Below are positions 9,226 to 16,850 of a stretch of DNA of 64,000 bases, piece by piece. The notes below the pieces were generated by a model, which did no database searches, was not told the origin of the DNA, and was given only the letters and a program-made list of their open reading frames with translations. The DNA comes from Nocardioides sp. InS609-2 (lineage in GTDB: Bacteria; Actinomycetota; Actinomycetes; Propionibacteriales; Nocardioidaceae). Where the stretch lies: the NCBI RefSeq assembly GCF_023208195.1, contig NZ_CP060034.1:3906001-3970000 (forward strand), given 5' to 3'. How positions within the stretch are numbered: the first letter of the stretch is position 1; every line of letters begins with the position of its first letter. The position numbers were made by a program, and so were the translations under genes.

Positions 9226-9744
9226 GACCGTGCGCTCGGCGCCCGCCTTGCCAGGTCGTCCTGGGCGAGCTGCCAAGTGCCTGGGTGGTCAAGGTCGCCG
9301 ACCATAATGGAGCTCCCGCATGCCCGGCTTGCAGGTGAGGCACAATCCCGTCCGACTCGAGCTCGGAGCGGGGCCTAATTCTTGAGGCGCCTGCCTTCGG
9401 CTGGGTCTTCAGGGACCACATGTTCACCATGCAGTGGGGCGCGGACGAGAGTTTGCACCACGGCACGCTCGAGAAGTTCCACGACAACGGCAGGCGGTCG
9501 AGCAGGGCTGCGCCCGGGTCTGGTCTCTGGACGCGGTCGAGCACCGGTGGGTGGAGAGATGGGCGGGGTTAACCTGTGCTTCGTCCGGCGGAGCACCGGA
9601 GACGCTCCGCCGTCCCTGGTGATGCCTGCCCTCACCGGGTCCCTGCTGCCCAGGATCATCCTCGGCATCCAGTACGAGTGCCCGCCCAACGACCTGGGCT
9701 GGATGCGGCCCATGGGCCAGGCGGCCGAGGCCTGCTGAGGCGGC
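9226..9744. other. upstream region with no supported gene
   Basis: About 0.5 kb between the end of the condensation gene at 9745 and the operator of the 9143 operon. A plus-strand frame at 9382-9738 is open, but it is of odd composition and unrelated to anything I recognise. It also runs antisense to the surrounding transcription. The segment is better described as the upstream region of the carrier-A-C operon, possibly containing decayed coding sequence. Confidence 0.4.
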
Positions 9745-11013
9745 TCAGGCCTGCTCGAGCGGCTCGACCGCGTGCGCGGCCGCTAGGCGGAGCAGACGGT
9801 CGACGGACTCGTCGGGGAAGAGGTTGCGGTTGTAGGTAGCCGTAACGTGCGGATGCGACTCGCGGAGCGTCCAGACGAACACGATGGTGTCCTTCCCGGC
9901 GGCCGCGCCATCAAACTTCATCTCGACGGACTCGGCCGTGATCCCGGGCAGCCGCACGTTGGTGCTGGCGTTGCGCCCCTCCGTGACTCCGAGGAAAACC
10001 TCCGACGCCCGCGGCGAAATGAGCGATCTGGACCAGGTGTCGCCTGCGATGTCGAGCGAGAGGATGTGGTCGGAAGTTTGGACGCTGCGATGGAAGACGT
10101 CGCGCACCGTGTCCAGTCGGGACGGGGAGGTGCCCCTCAGGTGAACGGGGACCCCCTGGGTAAACAGCCCGAGCGTGCCGTAGCACCCCGGGGTGAAGCG
10201 CCCGTGGTGGTGGAAAAGGAGGCCCGCCGCGTCCTCGCCCGACACCTCCTGCATGCTGCTCAGCATCGCGGACGCGATGACAGAGAACGGCGTGGCGCGC
10301 GCCTGGCTTGCGGAGGCGCAGACCATGGCCGTGCCGTCGGCGGGCAGGTCCAGTGCGAGCGTCGTCATGTCCGGCTCGGCCTTGGACTCGCCCTGGAGGG
10401 AGAACGATGGGGGGATGTTCCCGAAGTCGCGCGTGTAGCCGGTCCAGAACTCCCGGCGCTCGCTGCCCCACGCGCCGTCGAAGTCCTCGCGCATCGCCGA
10501 CGCGAAGTCGCGGTAGGTCCTGCTCTCCGCCGTGTCGGGCGCGGTGCGTTCGAGCGCCTGGCGGTACTGGACGTTGAAGTCCTGCATGAGGTACTGCCAG
10601 GACATCTCGTCGCTAATGACGTGGTCGACCGAGATGCCGAGCAGGTGCCTCTGGTCGTCTCGCTGCACGAGGACGATGCGTGTGAAGCGGTCGCCGCCCA
10701 GGTCAAACGGGGTCCCGAGGCTGCGGCGCATGATCGCCGCCGCCTCATCATCGGTGTCGGCAGTGTGTAGCTCGACCTCGGCCACAGGGTCGCGGTGCGT
10801 CAGCGCCTCGACGGGCGAGGCGTAGGTGCGGCGCATCGCGTCGTGGCGCAGGCACACCCGTCGCCACGCGTCGCGGACGGCGTTGACCTCGAGCGGACCG
10901 GTCAGCCACCAGATCTCGTAGAGGAGGTTGTGCCAGTGCGAGAAGGTACCCCTAAGCCGCACCTCCTCGGCAAGCGACGTCGGGCCGCGGTGGACTGCGC
11001 CCTCGACGCTCAC
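9745..11013 (-). CDS. stand-alone condensation-superfamily protein, variant active site
   Basis: A 422-residue C-domain protein. It has the two-lobed pattern of the family (RRVCLRHDAMRRTY; LGLFTQGVPVHLRG near residue 280), but the HHxxxDG motif reads DHVISDE, so the first His is Asp while the catalytic His and Asp remain. GTG start overlaps the stop of the carrier gene (GTGA). A carrier-plus-C pair of this kind often handles one dedicated substrate. Reduced activity, or a role in another acyl transfer, is possible because the C-terminal motifs are weak. Confidence 0.85.
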   Translation of the reverse strand: MSVEGAVHRGPTSLAEEVRLRGTFSHWHNLLYEIWWLTGPLEVNAVRDAWRRVCLRHDAMRRTYASPVEALTHRDPVAEVELHTADTDDEAAAIMRRSLGTPFDLGGDRFTRIVLVQRDDQRHLLGISVDHVISDEMSWQYLMQDFNVQYRQALERTAPDTAESRTYRDFASAMREDFDGAWGSERREFWTGYTRDFGNIPPSFSLQGESKAEPDMTTLALDLPADGTAMVCASASQARATPFSVIASAMLSSMQEVSGEDAAGLLFHHHGRFTPGCYGTLGLFTQGVPVHLRGTSPSRLDTVRDVFHRSVQTSDHILSLDIAGDTWSRSLISPRASEVFLGVTEGRNASTNVRLPGITAESVEMKFDGAAAGKDTIVFVWTLRESHPHVTATYNRNLFPDESVDRLLRLAAAHAVEPLEQA

Positions 11014-11261
11014 GCCTCCGAGTCGCCGTACAGGAGGGTGGCCAGGCTGCGCGGCGTGGTGTGGGTGAAGACGTCGCGCAGGCTCACGTTGGTGCCGAGC
11101 TGCTGGTAGATCTGGCCGGCGACCTGGAGCACGTGCAGCGACGTGCCGCCGTTCTCGAATACGTCGGAATCCTCGTCGAGTCCCGGCTTATCCAGGGCCT
11201 GTCGCCAGATCTCCGTCAGGGTCGCCACCTGGTCGGGCTGCGCGTCGCTCGATCGATCCAT
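11010..11261 (-). CDS. free-standing peptidyl carrier protein
   Basis: An 83-residue carrier. DSDVFENGGTSLHVLQ carries the attachment Ser in GGTS near residue 41, and VSLRDVFTHTTPRSLA is the usual C-terminal helix segment. ATG at 11261 has GAGGAG at a suitable distance; a longer open frame upstream is non-coding in composition. It is the first gene of a two-gene operon with the C-type protein at 9745-11013 and divergent from the gene at 11473. Confidence 0.9.
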   Translation of the reverse strand: MDRSSDAQPDQVATLTEIWRQALDKPGLDEDSDVFENGGTSLHVLQVAGQIYQQLGTNVSLRDVFTHTTPRSLATLLYGDSEA

Positions 11262-11358
11262 GCGCGGGAGCTCCTCGTTTCGCTGTCGGACTTCTGGGCG
11301 AAGGCTCGTCGCGCAACGCCACGCCACTGCCAACGCTACTGACCGGCCCGACGGGCCT

Positions 11359-11421
11359 GTACTGACACCGGTCAGGATCTGCGGGCGTCGGCGGTCGGGC
11401 CCGACTCCTAGCACCTGATAG
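11359..11421. promoter_or_regulatory. divergent promoter region with two candidate operators (sites b, c)
   Basis: The 211-bp gap between divergent genes 11261 and 11473 carries two copies of the cluster motif: CTGACACCGGTCAG at 11362-11375 and CTAGCACCTGATAG at 11408-11421. The second sits inside a longer inverted repeat, TCCTA and TAGGA at 11406-11423. Site c is 51 bp before the 11473 start. No convincing -10/-35 pair can be named. Confidence 0.6.
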
Positions 11422-11472
11422 GACCGGGAGTCGAGGGCGACGGCCAGTATTGCGACCGGTTGGAGGTGGCCC

Positions 11473-12657
11473 ATGCCGTCGAGTCTTCCCATGTTGAGCG
11501 CGCAGTTCGCCTTTGCTATGGAGGGGGAGCGCACGGGTAGGAGGGGCAGCGTCTGCTTGGAGTTCTCGGCGTCGCCGGGCAGCTTGGTGGCACGCGACGT
11601 CGAGAAGGTGCTTACGGCGGTGGCCGCAACGAACCCGGCGCTCTGTTACCGCCCGCGCTTCTCACGGGGCGAGGCCGACCAGGAGTGGATACCGGGCTGG
11701 TGCGACTTCGCGGAGCTCGGGGCGGAGTCGGACGGGGCCGCAGACCAGGAGGTCGTGCAGCTGGTCGCCGGGTTCGAGACCGACCTGCGCGGAGCCCCGC
11801 TCGCAGCCCAGCTGATCCGCTCAACCGCTCGCGACCGACTGGCCCTCGTGCTGGACCACGCCCTGGTCGACCAGCAGTCGTTGATGCTGGTGATGCGTCA
11901 ACTCGCTGCCCCCCGTGACCCCGACGCGTATGAGCGCAAGCGCTTCGAGGCAGCGGTCCACGACCGGTTCGCGTTTGAGAACGCCGCCGCCGGAGGCGCC
12001 TCCGTCGCGTTCTGGGTCGACCGGCTCGCGTCAGCCGGTGGGACGCTCCCACAGGTGCGGCAGGGGACGGCCGTGCCGGCACCGACGGTGGCGCTCCCCC
12101 GAGTCGCGGTTTCCCAGGGTTTCCGCGGCTCATTGTTCCCCTACCTGCTCTTCTCCCTCCATCGGGCCATTCGGGACGTCATGCCGGGCTCCGCCGCGTC
12201 CGTCGTCGGATACCCGTGGGGTGGGCGGGACCCTGGTGTGGCGGACCTCGTCGGGTGCTTCATGAACACCGGCGTCTCGCTGGACAGCACCGACGCACGC
12301 ACGGGCCCGGGGGCTGTGGCCACGTTCCGGGACGCCTGGTTCGACGAGCTCAATCACATCGACGTGCCCGTCACGCGGTTGATGAGCCTCGACGCTGGCT
12401 TCACCGGTGCTGTGTCGGCCTACCTCAGCTTTTCCGACGGGTGGCTGCGCACGGTGAACATCGCTGGGACCGAGGCGGTGCAGATGTTACCGGCTCACGC
12501 CGAGATCCCGGTCACATCGACCTTCCAGGCCGCCGCGTCGATTCGCAAGGGCGAGCTGCAGCCCTGGCTGATCGTTGACGAGACGGTGCTGGGACGTAGT
12601 ACAGACGAGCTGGGAGCGCGCTGGCTCCACTGGCTTGGCGAGGTGCTGTCGCGATGA
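11473..12657 (+). CDS. condensation-domain-like protein, degenerate catalytic motif
   Basis: A 394-residue protein of the condensation/CoA-acyltransferase fold. The second half keeps typical C-domain features (VVGYPWGGRDP, LVGCFMNTGVSL near residue 258), while the HHxxxDG position reads DHALVDQ: second His and Asp present, first His and Gly lost. It stands alone between divergent operons and has its own candidate operator. It may be a slow or specialised condensation enzyme or a docking partner; sequence alone cannot decide. The ATG at 11473 is the first in frame; ATG at 11491 is an alternative. Confidence 0.78.
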   Translation: MPSSLPMLSAQFAFAMEGERTGRRGSVCLEFSASPGSLVARDVEKVLTAVAATNPALCYRPRFSRGEADQEWIPGWCDFAELGAESDGAADQEVVQLVAGFETDLRGAPLAAQLIRSTARDRLALVLDHALVDQQSLMLVMRQLAAPRDPDAYERKRFEAAVHDRFAFENAAAGGASVAFWVDRLASAGGTLPQVRQGTAVPAPTVALPRVAVSQGFRGSLFPYLLFSLHRAIRDVMPGSAASVVGYPWGGRDPGVADLVGCFMNTGVSLDSTDARTGPGAVATFRDAWFDELNHIDVPVTRLMSLDAGFTGAVSAYLSFSDGWLRTVNIAGTEAVQMLPAHAEIPVTSTFQAAASIRKGELQPWLIVDETVLGRSTDELGARWLHWLGEVLSR

Positions 12658-12995
12658 CCTGGTCAGGGTCGGCCCCCCGTCGGCGGTCCGGGTGAGACGG
12701 TGAACCGTGCTGGTGCCCCGGATGCACAAGGGCCATGCTGAGGCTGCCGGTCGCCGTGGCCGGCGTGCAGATGAACCTGCGCACGAGGACTGGCCACGGT
12801 TGTGCCGGCTGCTCAACGCGTCCGTCTCGCGTCCCACGACGCCGACTGCTTGACGCCGGTGCGGTGGCTTGGGTGGCTGGACCAGTGCGGCGCCGCGCGG
12901 TCGGTCCTAGTGGACGGCCCCCGCCAGCCTTTCCTGCAGGCGCCGAGCATGCTGCTCGACGTCTTCGTCTACGAGCTGGCGCCGGCGAAAGGCCC
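12658..12995. other. intergenic region between convergent genes
   Basis: About 340 bp separate the C-like gene from the end of the phosphopantetheinyl transferase gene. Frames are open on both strands, but none has a plausible start or a family I recognise. Terminators for both convergent genes are expected here; I cannot pick a clear hairpin with a U-tract. Confidence 0.4.
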
Positions 12996-13646
12996 TCACG
13001 GGAACGTGACGGCGCTCAGCAGCAGGCCTCCGACGGCGCGGAAGGTGCCGTCGAACGCGTGGAACTCCACACCTGTGTCGCGCCGGACCCCGGGCGTCAT
13101 CAGGTCCGCGTGGAAGGTCCCAGCTGCCCGGTCGATGACGACGACCGCGTCCTCAAAGCCGAGCCAGCGACCCGTCAGCGGGAACCATGCTTTGTAGACC
13201 GCCTCCTTGGCGGTGAACAGCAGACGGTCCCAGTTCACCGTCGAGTCCTCCCGCGCGAGCCCGTCGAGTGCCTTGCGCTCTGCGAGGGAGGCGACCTGCT
13301 CGAGCACGCCGGGGGGCAGCGGCCCATTGGGCTCGGCGTCCATACCCACGGAAGCAATGCTGCGGCTCACAGCGGCCGCACGGTAGCCAGGGCAGTGCGT
13401 GATGGCGCCGACCACGCCGTCCGGCCACAGGGGTTCCCGCCGCGCTCCAACACGGATGGGTGCCGGAGGGAAGCCGAGCTGCTCAAGGGCCTCTCGGGCA
13501 CAGCGACGTGCGGTGACGAACTCGCGTCCACGGGCTGAGTGCGGTGCGACGACGTACTCCTCCTCACCGGGGAAGACCACGGTCTCGAGATCGTCCTCGA
13601 AGGCCTCAACCGAGACGACGCCCTCGGGCAGAAGCTGGCTTAGCAC
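12996..13646 (-). CDS. 4'-phosphopantetheinyl transferase (Sfp/EntD type)
   Basis: A 216-residue PPTase that transfers the phosphopantetheine arm of CoA to the Ser of carrier proteins. Signature motifs are ITHCPGYRAA near residue 100, VGMDAEPN near 117 (Mg-binding Asp/Glu) and WDRLLFTAKEAVYKAWFPL near 158 (the F/W-(S/T)-x-KE-x-x-Y/F-K motif). Length is normal. GTG at 13646 overlaps the end of the upstream metallophosphoesterase remnant by a few bases, an arrangement common in actinobacteria. It should activate the carriers at 8889, 11010 and 14370 and the T domains in the multidomain proteins. Confidence 0.93.
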   Translation of the reverse strand: MLSQLLPEGVVSVEAFEDDLETVVFPGEEEYVVAPHSARGREFVTARRCAREALEQLGFPPAPIRVGARREPLWPDGVVGAITHCPGYRAAAVSRSIASVGMDAEPNGPLPPGVLEQVASLAERKALDGLAREDSTVNWDRLLFTAKEAVYKAWFPLTGRWLGFEDAVVVIDRAAGTFHADLMTPGVRRDTGVEFHAFDGTFRAVGGLLLSAVTFP

Positions 13647-14230
13647 GCGGGTGCTTCGGGGAGGACGGTGCACACAGCCGGGGGTCGGGACCGGGACCGG
13701 GCTCTCCACTCCTCGGGGTATCCCCGCGAGACCTCCTCGAAGAGCACGCTGCCGTACAGGATGGTCCGCGGCACGTGCAGGTGGCCGTAAACCGCGAAGA
13801 CGGCCCGGTAGCGCGTATGCCACCCCCGGATGAACTCCGTGCCGCACCACTGGGCGAACTTCGGGTGACGGAGGATCTCCGAGGGCCGACGGCTCAGCGG
13901 CCAGTGCGAGACCAGGACCGTGAGGAACCCGGGATCCCGGCGGGCCAGTCTCTGCTCGGTGTGGGCCGCACGTGCTCGGCACCAGGTCGCCCCGTCGGGG
14001 TTGGACTCGGGGTGCAGCAGGACCTCGTCGATGCAGACTACGCCCCACTTGTAGGCGACGGCAAACGACTCCGCCTGCGACGTGGTGCCCGGGGCCCGGA
14101 AGTTGTAGCCGTAGAGAACGAAGACCGGAGCGACCTGGACCGGACCGCCCGGCTTGATGGCCCCGTTAAATCGCCGGTTGTCCGGGTTCGACACTTGCAG
14201 GTCGCTCATCGCGAGAAGGAGGCCGGCCAT
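13640..14230 (-). pseudogene. metallophosphoesterase with its metal centre deleted
   Basis: A 196-residue frame whose start (LLLAMSDLQVSNPDNR) and C-terminal two thirds (FVLYGYNFRAPGTTSQAES, VSHWPLSRRPSEILRHPKFA, VYGHLHVPRT, EEVSRGYP) match the metallophosphoesterase that commonly precedes Sfp-type PPTase genes. That protein is about 270-290 residues. Here roughly 80 residues are missing after NRRFNGA, which is where the family carries its GD-x-x-D and GNHE metal ligands. The first motif also reads SDLQ rather than SDLH. Catalysis is therefore unlikely. The frame is still open and coupled to the PPTase, so it may persist only for translation. Confidence 0.75.
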
Positions 14231-14296
14231 CACGGCCAGTCTGCCCGCTGTGGGTGCGCAGAGCCCCTGACGGCTGACCGTACGTGCCACGCATGG

Positions 14297-14310
14297 CTGA
14301 CAGGTGCCAG
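14297..14310. promoter_or_regulatory. candidate operator (site d)
   Basis: CTGACAGGTGCCAG matches the cluster motif as an imperfect inverted repeat. It lies 60 bp upstream of the carrier start at 14370, in the gap divergent from the metallophosphoesterase remnant. A weaker related stretch, CTGACGGCTGACCG, is at 14267-14280. Confidence 0.55.
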
Positions 14311-14369
14311 TAGCGCGTCGTAGGTCGCCCGTGCATCCTCAGAGAAGTCGAACGTTAAAGGAGTCCCGC

Positions 14370-14675
14370 ATGGCCGTGCCGCTCACCTGCGCGTCGGAGG
14401 ACGCGTCATCCGACGAGTCGCTCTGGCTCCGGGCCTTCAAAGACGTGCTCGCACTCGACGACCTCAGCGAGGCCGAGCTCGACGATCTCACCGAGGATAG
14501 CGACTTCTTCCGGTCGGGCGGCTACTCCCTCCTCATCCCGCAGCTGGTCAGCCGCTACGAAGCGCTCGCGGGATGGCGTCCGCCGGTACGCCTGGTGTTC
14601 GAGTTCAGCTCCCCCCGGGAGCTCGAGAGGGAGACGGCGACGAGACGCGAGCCGGCCGACACGGGGGGACCGTGA
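14370..14675 (+). CDS. free-standing peptidyl carrier protein
   Basis: A 101-residue carrier with DSDFFRSGGYSLLIPQL, the attachment Ser being in GGYS near residue 51. An unusually acidic N-terminal extension (about 20 residues longer than the other carriers) precedes it. AAAGGAG lies 7 bp before the ATG. It overlaps the cupin gene by GTGA. Being followed by a cupin and, downstream, a P450, it is a candidate for carrying an amino acid that is modified while tethered. Confidence 0.88.
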   Translation: MAVPLTCASEDASSDESLWLRAFKDVLALDDLSEAELDDLTEDSDFFRSGGYSLLIPQLVSRYEALAGWRPPVRLVFEFSSPRELERETATRREPADTGGP

Positions 14676-15058
14676 AAGGCGAACCCAGCCCTGCCCCGTG
14701 GAGGTGCACGGCGCGGGACGCCGTGCGCGTGAACAAGCACGGGATCGAACTGACCATCTACGCGCCGGCCAACCGGTCGGCCACCGTGGCGAGGGTCGAG
14801 GTGCAGCGCGGCCACTTCCAGGAGTTCTACAACACCCGTAGCACGTACCTCTACTACGTTGTCAGCGGCAGCGGCACGTTCTACGTCGACGACCAGCCTC
14901 ACCCGGTCGGACCGTCCGACCTGGTCACCGTGCTCCCCGGTAGCAGGGTCCACTACTTCGGCAGCATGGAGCTAGTGCTCACCGTCGCCCCGGCCTTCGA
15001 CGAACGCGACGAGCACCACGTCAGGTTCATCAGCGAGACCGAAAGCCCGCACCACTGA
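14672..15058 (+). CDS. single-domain cupin protein
   Basis: A 128-residue cupin. The first motif region YYVVSGSGTFYVDDQPHPVG (residues 64-83) and second motif LPGSRVHYFGSM fold as a jelly roll. The usual metal histidines of motif 1 are absent (YLYYVVSG instead of H-x-H), with one His left in VHYF, so metal binding is doubtful. GTG start sits in the stop of the carrier gene. Role unknown; it may be an epimerase/isomerase-like or binding partner of the tethered intermediate. Confidence 0.8.
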   Translation: MKGEPSPAPWRCTARDAVRVNKHGIELTIYAPANRSATVARVEVQRGHFQEFYNTRSTYLYYVVSGSGTFYVDDQPHPVGPSDLVTVLPGSRVHYFGSMELVLTVAPAFDERDEHHVRFISETESPHH

Positions 15059-15074
15059 CCCGCGCGCGCCCGGT

Positions 15075-15442
15075 CACGGCTGCGCGTGCCCCCACGTTCT
15101 ACGTCGAGCCGACGAGAGCCTCCGACCACGCGCACAACCTCACCATCGTCCTGGCGGTGCACGACGCGCCGACGAGGAGGCCCTCGTCGTCGCTGTCGTC
15201 GACCTCCCTGGCGGCGCTGGGGGGGGGCAGGTCATGGAGCCGATCGACGTCGTCGCATCCATCACTTCGCAAGCGACGGCGGGGCGCTGGCTCGTTTCGT
15301 GCTCGTCAGGCCGTCCGCTGATCGGGCCCAGATCGCGATCGTCTGCCACCACCTGGCCGCCGACCAAGCCCCGCGCTGGGGTTCCGCGGAGCCTGCAGCT
15401 GGCGCGAGGAGCGGCCGCCGGCGGGTCGAGTTATCGCAGTGA
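15075..15442 (+). pseudogene. remnant of a condensation domain
   Basis: Fragments in different frames resemble a C domain. APTFYVEPTRASDHAHNLTI occurs at about 15088-15150, and FVLVRPSADRAQIAIVCHHL at about 15297-15355; the latter holds an HHxxxD motif (CHHLAADQ). A frame shift near 15170 and loss of everything after the catalytic motif make it non-functional. It sits between the cupin and the P450 gene, so the operon probably once had another condensation protein here. Confidence 0.5.
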
Positions 15443-15558
15443 CCGAGATGATGCCGAACGCGGACCAAGCGTGCCTGCACGACGCTAACCAGGGCCGCCA
15501 CAACGCCGAGATCCGGTTGATCGCATTGGCGCACGGAGCCGGCCCGGGGCTGAGGGCG

Positions 15559-15572
15559 CTGACAGCTGCTAG
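15559..15572. promoter_or_regulatory. candidate operator (site e)
   Basis: CTGACAGCTGCTAG, 76 bp upstream of the P450 start at 15649, matches the cluster motif and is followed by TACC as in site a. Its position after the decayed C domain suggests the P450 has its own promoter. Confidence 0.5.
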
Positions 15573-15648
15573 TACCGGCTATGCCGGAGCCAAGGGCATG
15601 CTCTGGCAGCGCCGTTCCACGGCGTGTCCACCAGACCGAGAGGACGAC

Positions 15649-16785
15649 ATGTTCCAGCTCTTCGAACGGCCCGGGCCGCTTGAGCCGCCGTCCATCTACG
15701 AGGAGATGCGGAAGAAGGCGCCAGTGGCACGCGTCCCCGTCCCCCGGTTCGAAAACGCCTGGCTCGTCACGTCGTACGACGCGGTGGCGACCGTGCTCTC
15801 CGACCCCCGTTTCGGCGGGGCTCCACCGGACAGGGCGACTGCCAAGGACAAGGTTGCCAGCGCCGACGGGCACGCGCGCATGCGTCGGCTCGTGACCCGC
15901 GGGCTCACTGCTCGCCGGGTGGAGGCGGTGCGTCCGCGCGTCGAGGAGATGGCGAGCGGCTACGTCGCTCGAATGGCCGCGCAGAAGGCCGACGCGGAGC
16001 ACCCCGTCGACCTGATCGAGACCTTCTCGGCGCCGCTGGCGATCAACGTGCTCGGCGAGTTCCTCGGCGTGCCGCTGGAGGAGAGGGCAGCCCTGCGCGG
16101 GTGGGCGGAGGAGGCGCTGCTGATCGGCAACGTGCCCAACGGCGAGCGGATGCGCCAGGGAGTGGCGGCGCTCGAGGCATACGCCACGGACCTCGTGGCC
16201 GCCAAGCGCAAGAGCCCGGGTGATGATCTGCTGACTGACCTCATCGCCGTGCGTGACACCGACGACGGGCGCCTCAGCGACGAGGAGCTCACCTCTCTGA
16301 TCATGGTGCTGCTGGAGGGCGGCTACCTAAGTCCACGCAACGCCATCTCGGTGGCCGTCATGCAAGGCATCGCCGAGGGGCGCACGAGCGAGACCGATCC
16401 TGACGTCGACGAGGTGCTCCGACTTCTCGCGGGACTGACTGGCGAGGCACTGCCACGCTGGGTGCAGCAGGACCTGACGCTCGAGGGCCAGCAGCTCGCC
16501 GCCGGCGACATGGTGCTCGCTCGCCTGGAGGCGGCGAACCGGGACCCGGAGAAGTTCCGCGACCCGCACCGCTACGTCCCTGGGCGCGGTGTCCCTCACC
16601 TGACGTTCGGCCGCGGCCCTCACCACTGTCTGGGCGCCGCCCTCGCGCGGATGGAGCTGGCTACGGCACTCACCGTCCTCGCGCGCGAGGTGCCGGGGCT
16701 GCGGCTGGAGACCGCTATCGAGGACGTCCCCTGGTCCTACGGGTTCGCCGACGCCGGCCCGGCCACCCTGCACGTGTCCTGGTGA
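15649..16785 (+). CDS. cytochrome P450 with atypical I-helix
   Basis: A 378-residue soluble bacterial P450. The heme loop FGRGPHHCLGAALAR carries the Cys ligand near residue 328; EVLR near 252 supplies the K-helix ExxR. The I-helix reads LLEGGYLSPRNAI where most P450s have AGxET/DT, so the acid-alcohol pair that handles O2 protonation is missing (Leu-Ser). This occurs in P450s acting on tethered or polar substrates and in peroxygenase-like forms. GAGAGGACGAC precedes the ATG. A longer open frame upstream runs through the decayed C-domain region and is rejected. Its ferredoxin partner is not in the window. Confidence 0.9.
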   Translation: MFQLFERPGPLEPPSIYEEMRKKAPVARVPVPRFENAWLVTSYDAVATVLSDPRFGGAPPDRATAKDKVASADGHARMRRLVTRGLTARRVEAVRPRVEEMASGYVARMAAQKADAEHPVDLIETFSAPLAINVLGEFLGVPLEERAALRGWAEEALLIGNVPNGERMRQGVAALEAYATDLVAAKRKSPGDDLLTDLIAVRDTDDGRLSDEELTSLIMVLLEGGYLSPRNAISVAVMQGIAEGRTSETDPDVDEVLRLLAGLTGEALPRWVQQDLTLEGQQLAAGDMVLARLEAANRDPEKFRDPHRYVPGRGVPHLTFGRGPHHCLGAALARMELATALTVLAREVPGLRLETAIEDVPWSYGFADAGPATLHVSW

Positions 16786-16800
16786 CCTGCGTGTGGTGCC

Positions 16801-16850
16801 GACGTACGTCGGGCGACGTACGTCGGGCGACGTACGTCGGGCGACGTACG
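16801..16850. repeat. 14-bp tandem repeat, 3.6 copies, palindromic core
   Basis: Unit GACGTACGTCGGGC repeats three times and is followed by GACGTACG. Each unit contains the perfect palindrome GACGTACGTC. It fills the gap between the convergent P450 and MFS genes and runs exactly to the MFS stop codon (TAG at 16853-16851). It could act as a bidirectional terminator, a protein-binding array, or be a replication-slippage product. Confidence 0.85.

Noticed and set aside
9382..9738. Plus-strand frame upstream of the 9143 operon
   Set aside because: It has no ribosome site and no recognisable family, and composition shifts along its length.
12735..13538. Plus-strand frame opposite the PPTase
   Set aside because: Antisense to clear PPTase signatures; no motif of its own.
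16801..16850. CRISPR-like array
   Set aside because: Units are contiguous 14-mers with no spacers and no cas genes nearby; it is a simple tandem repeat. No CRISPR array was seen elsewhere.
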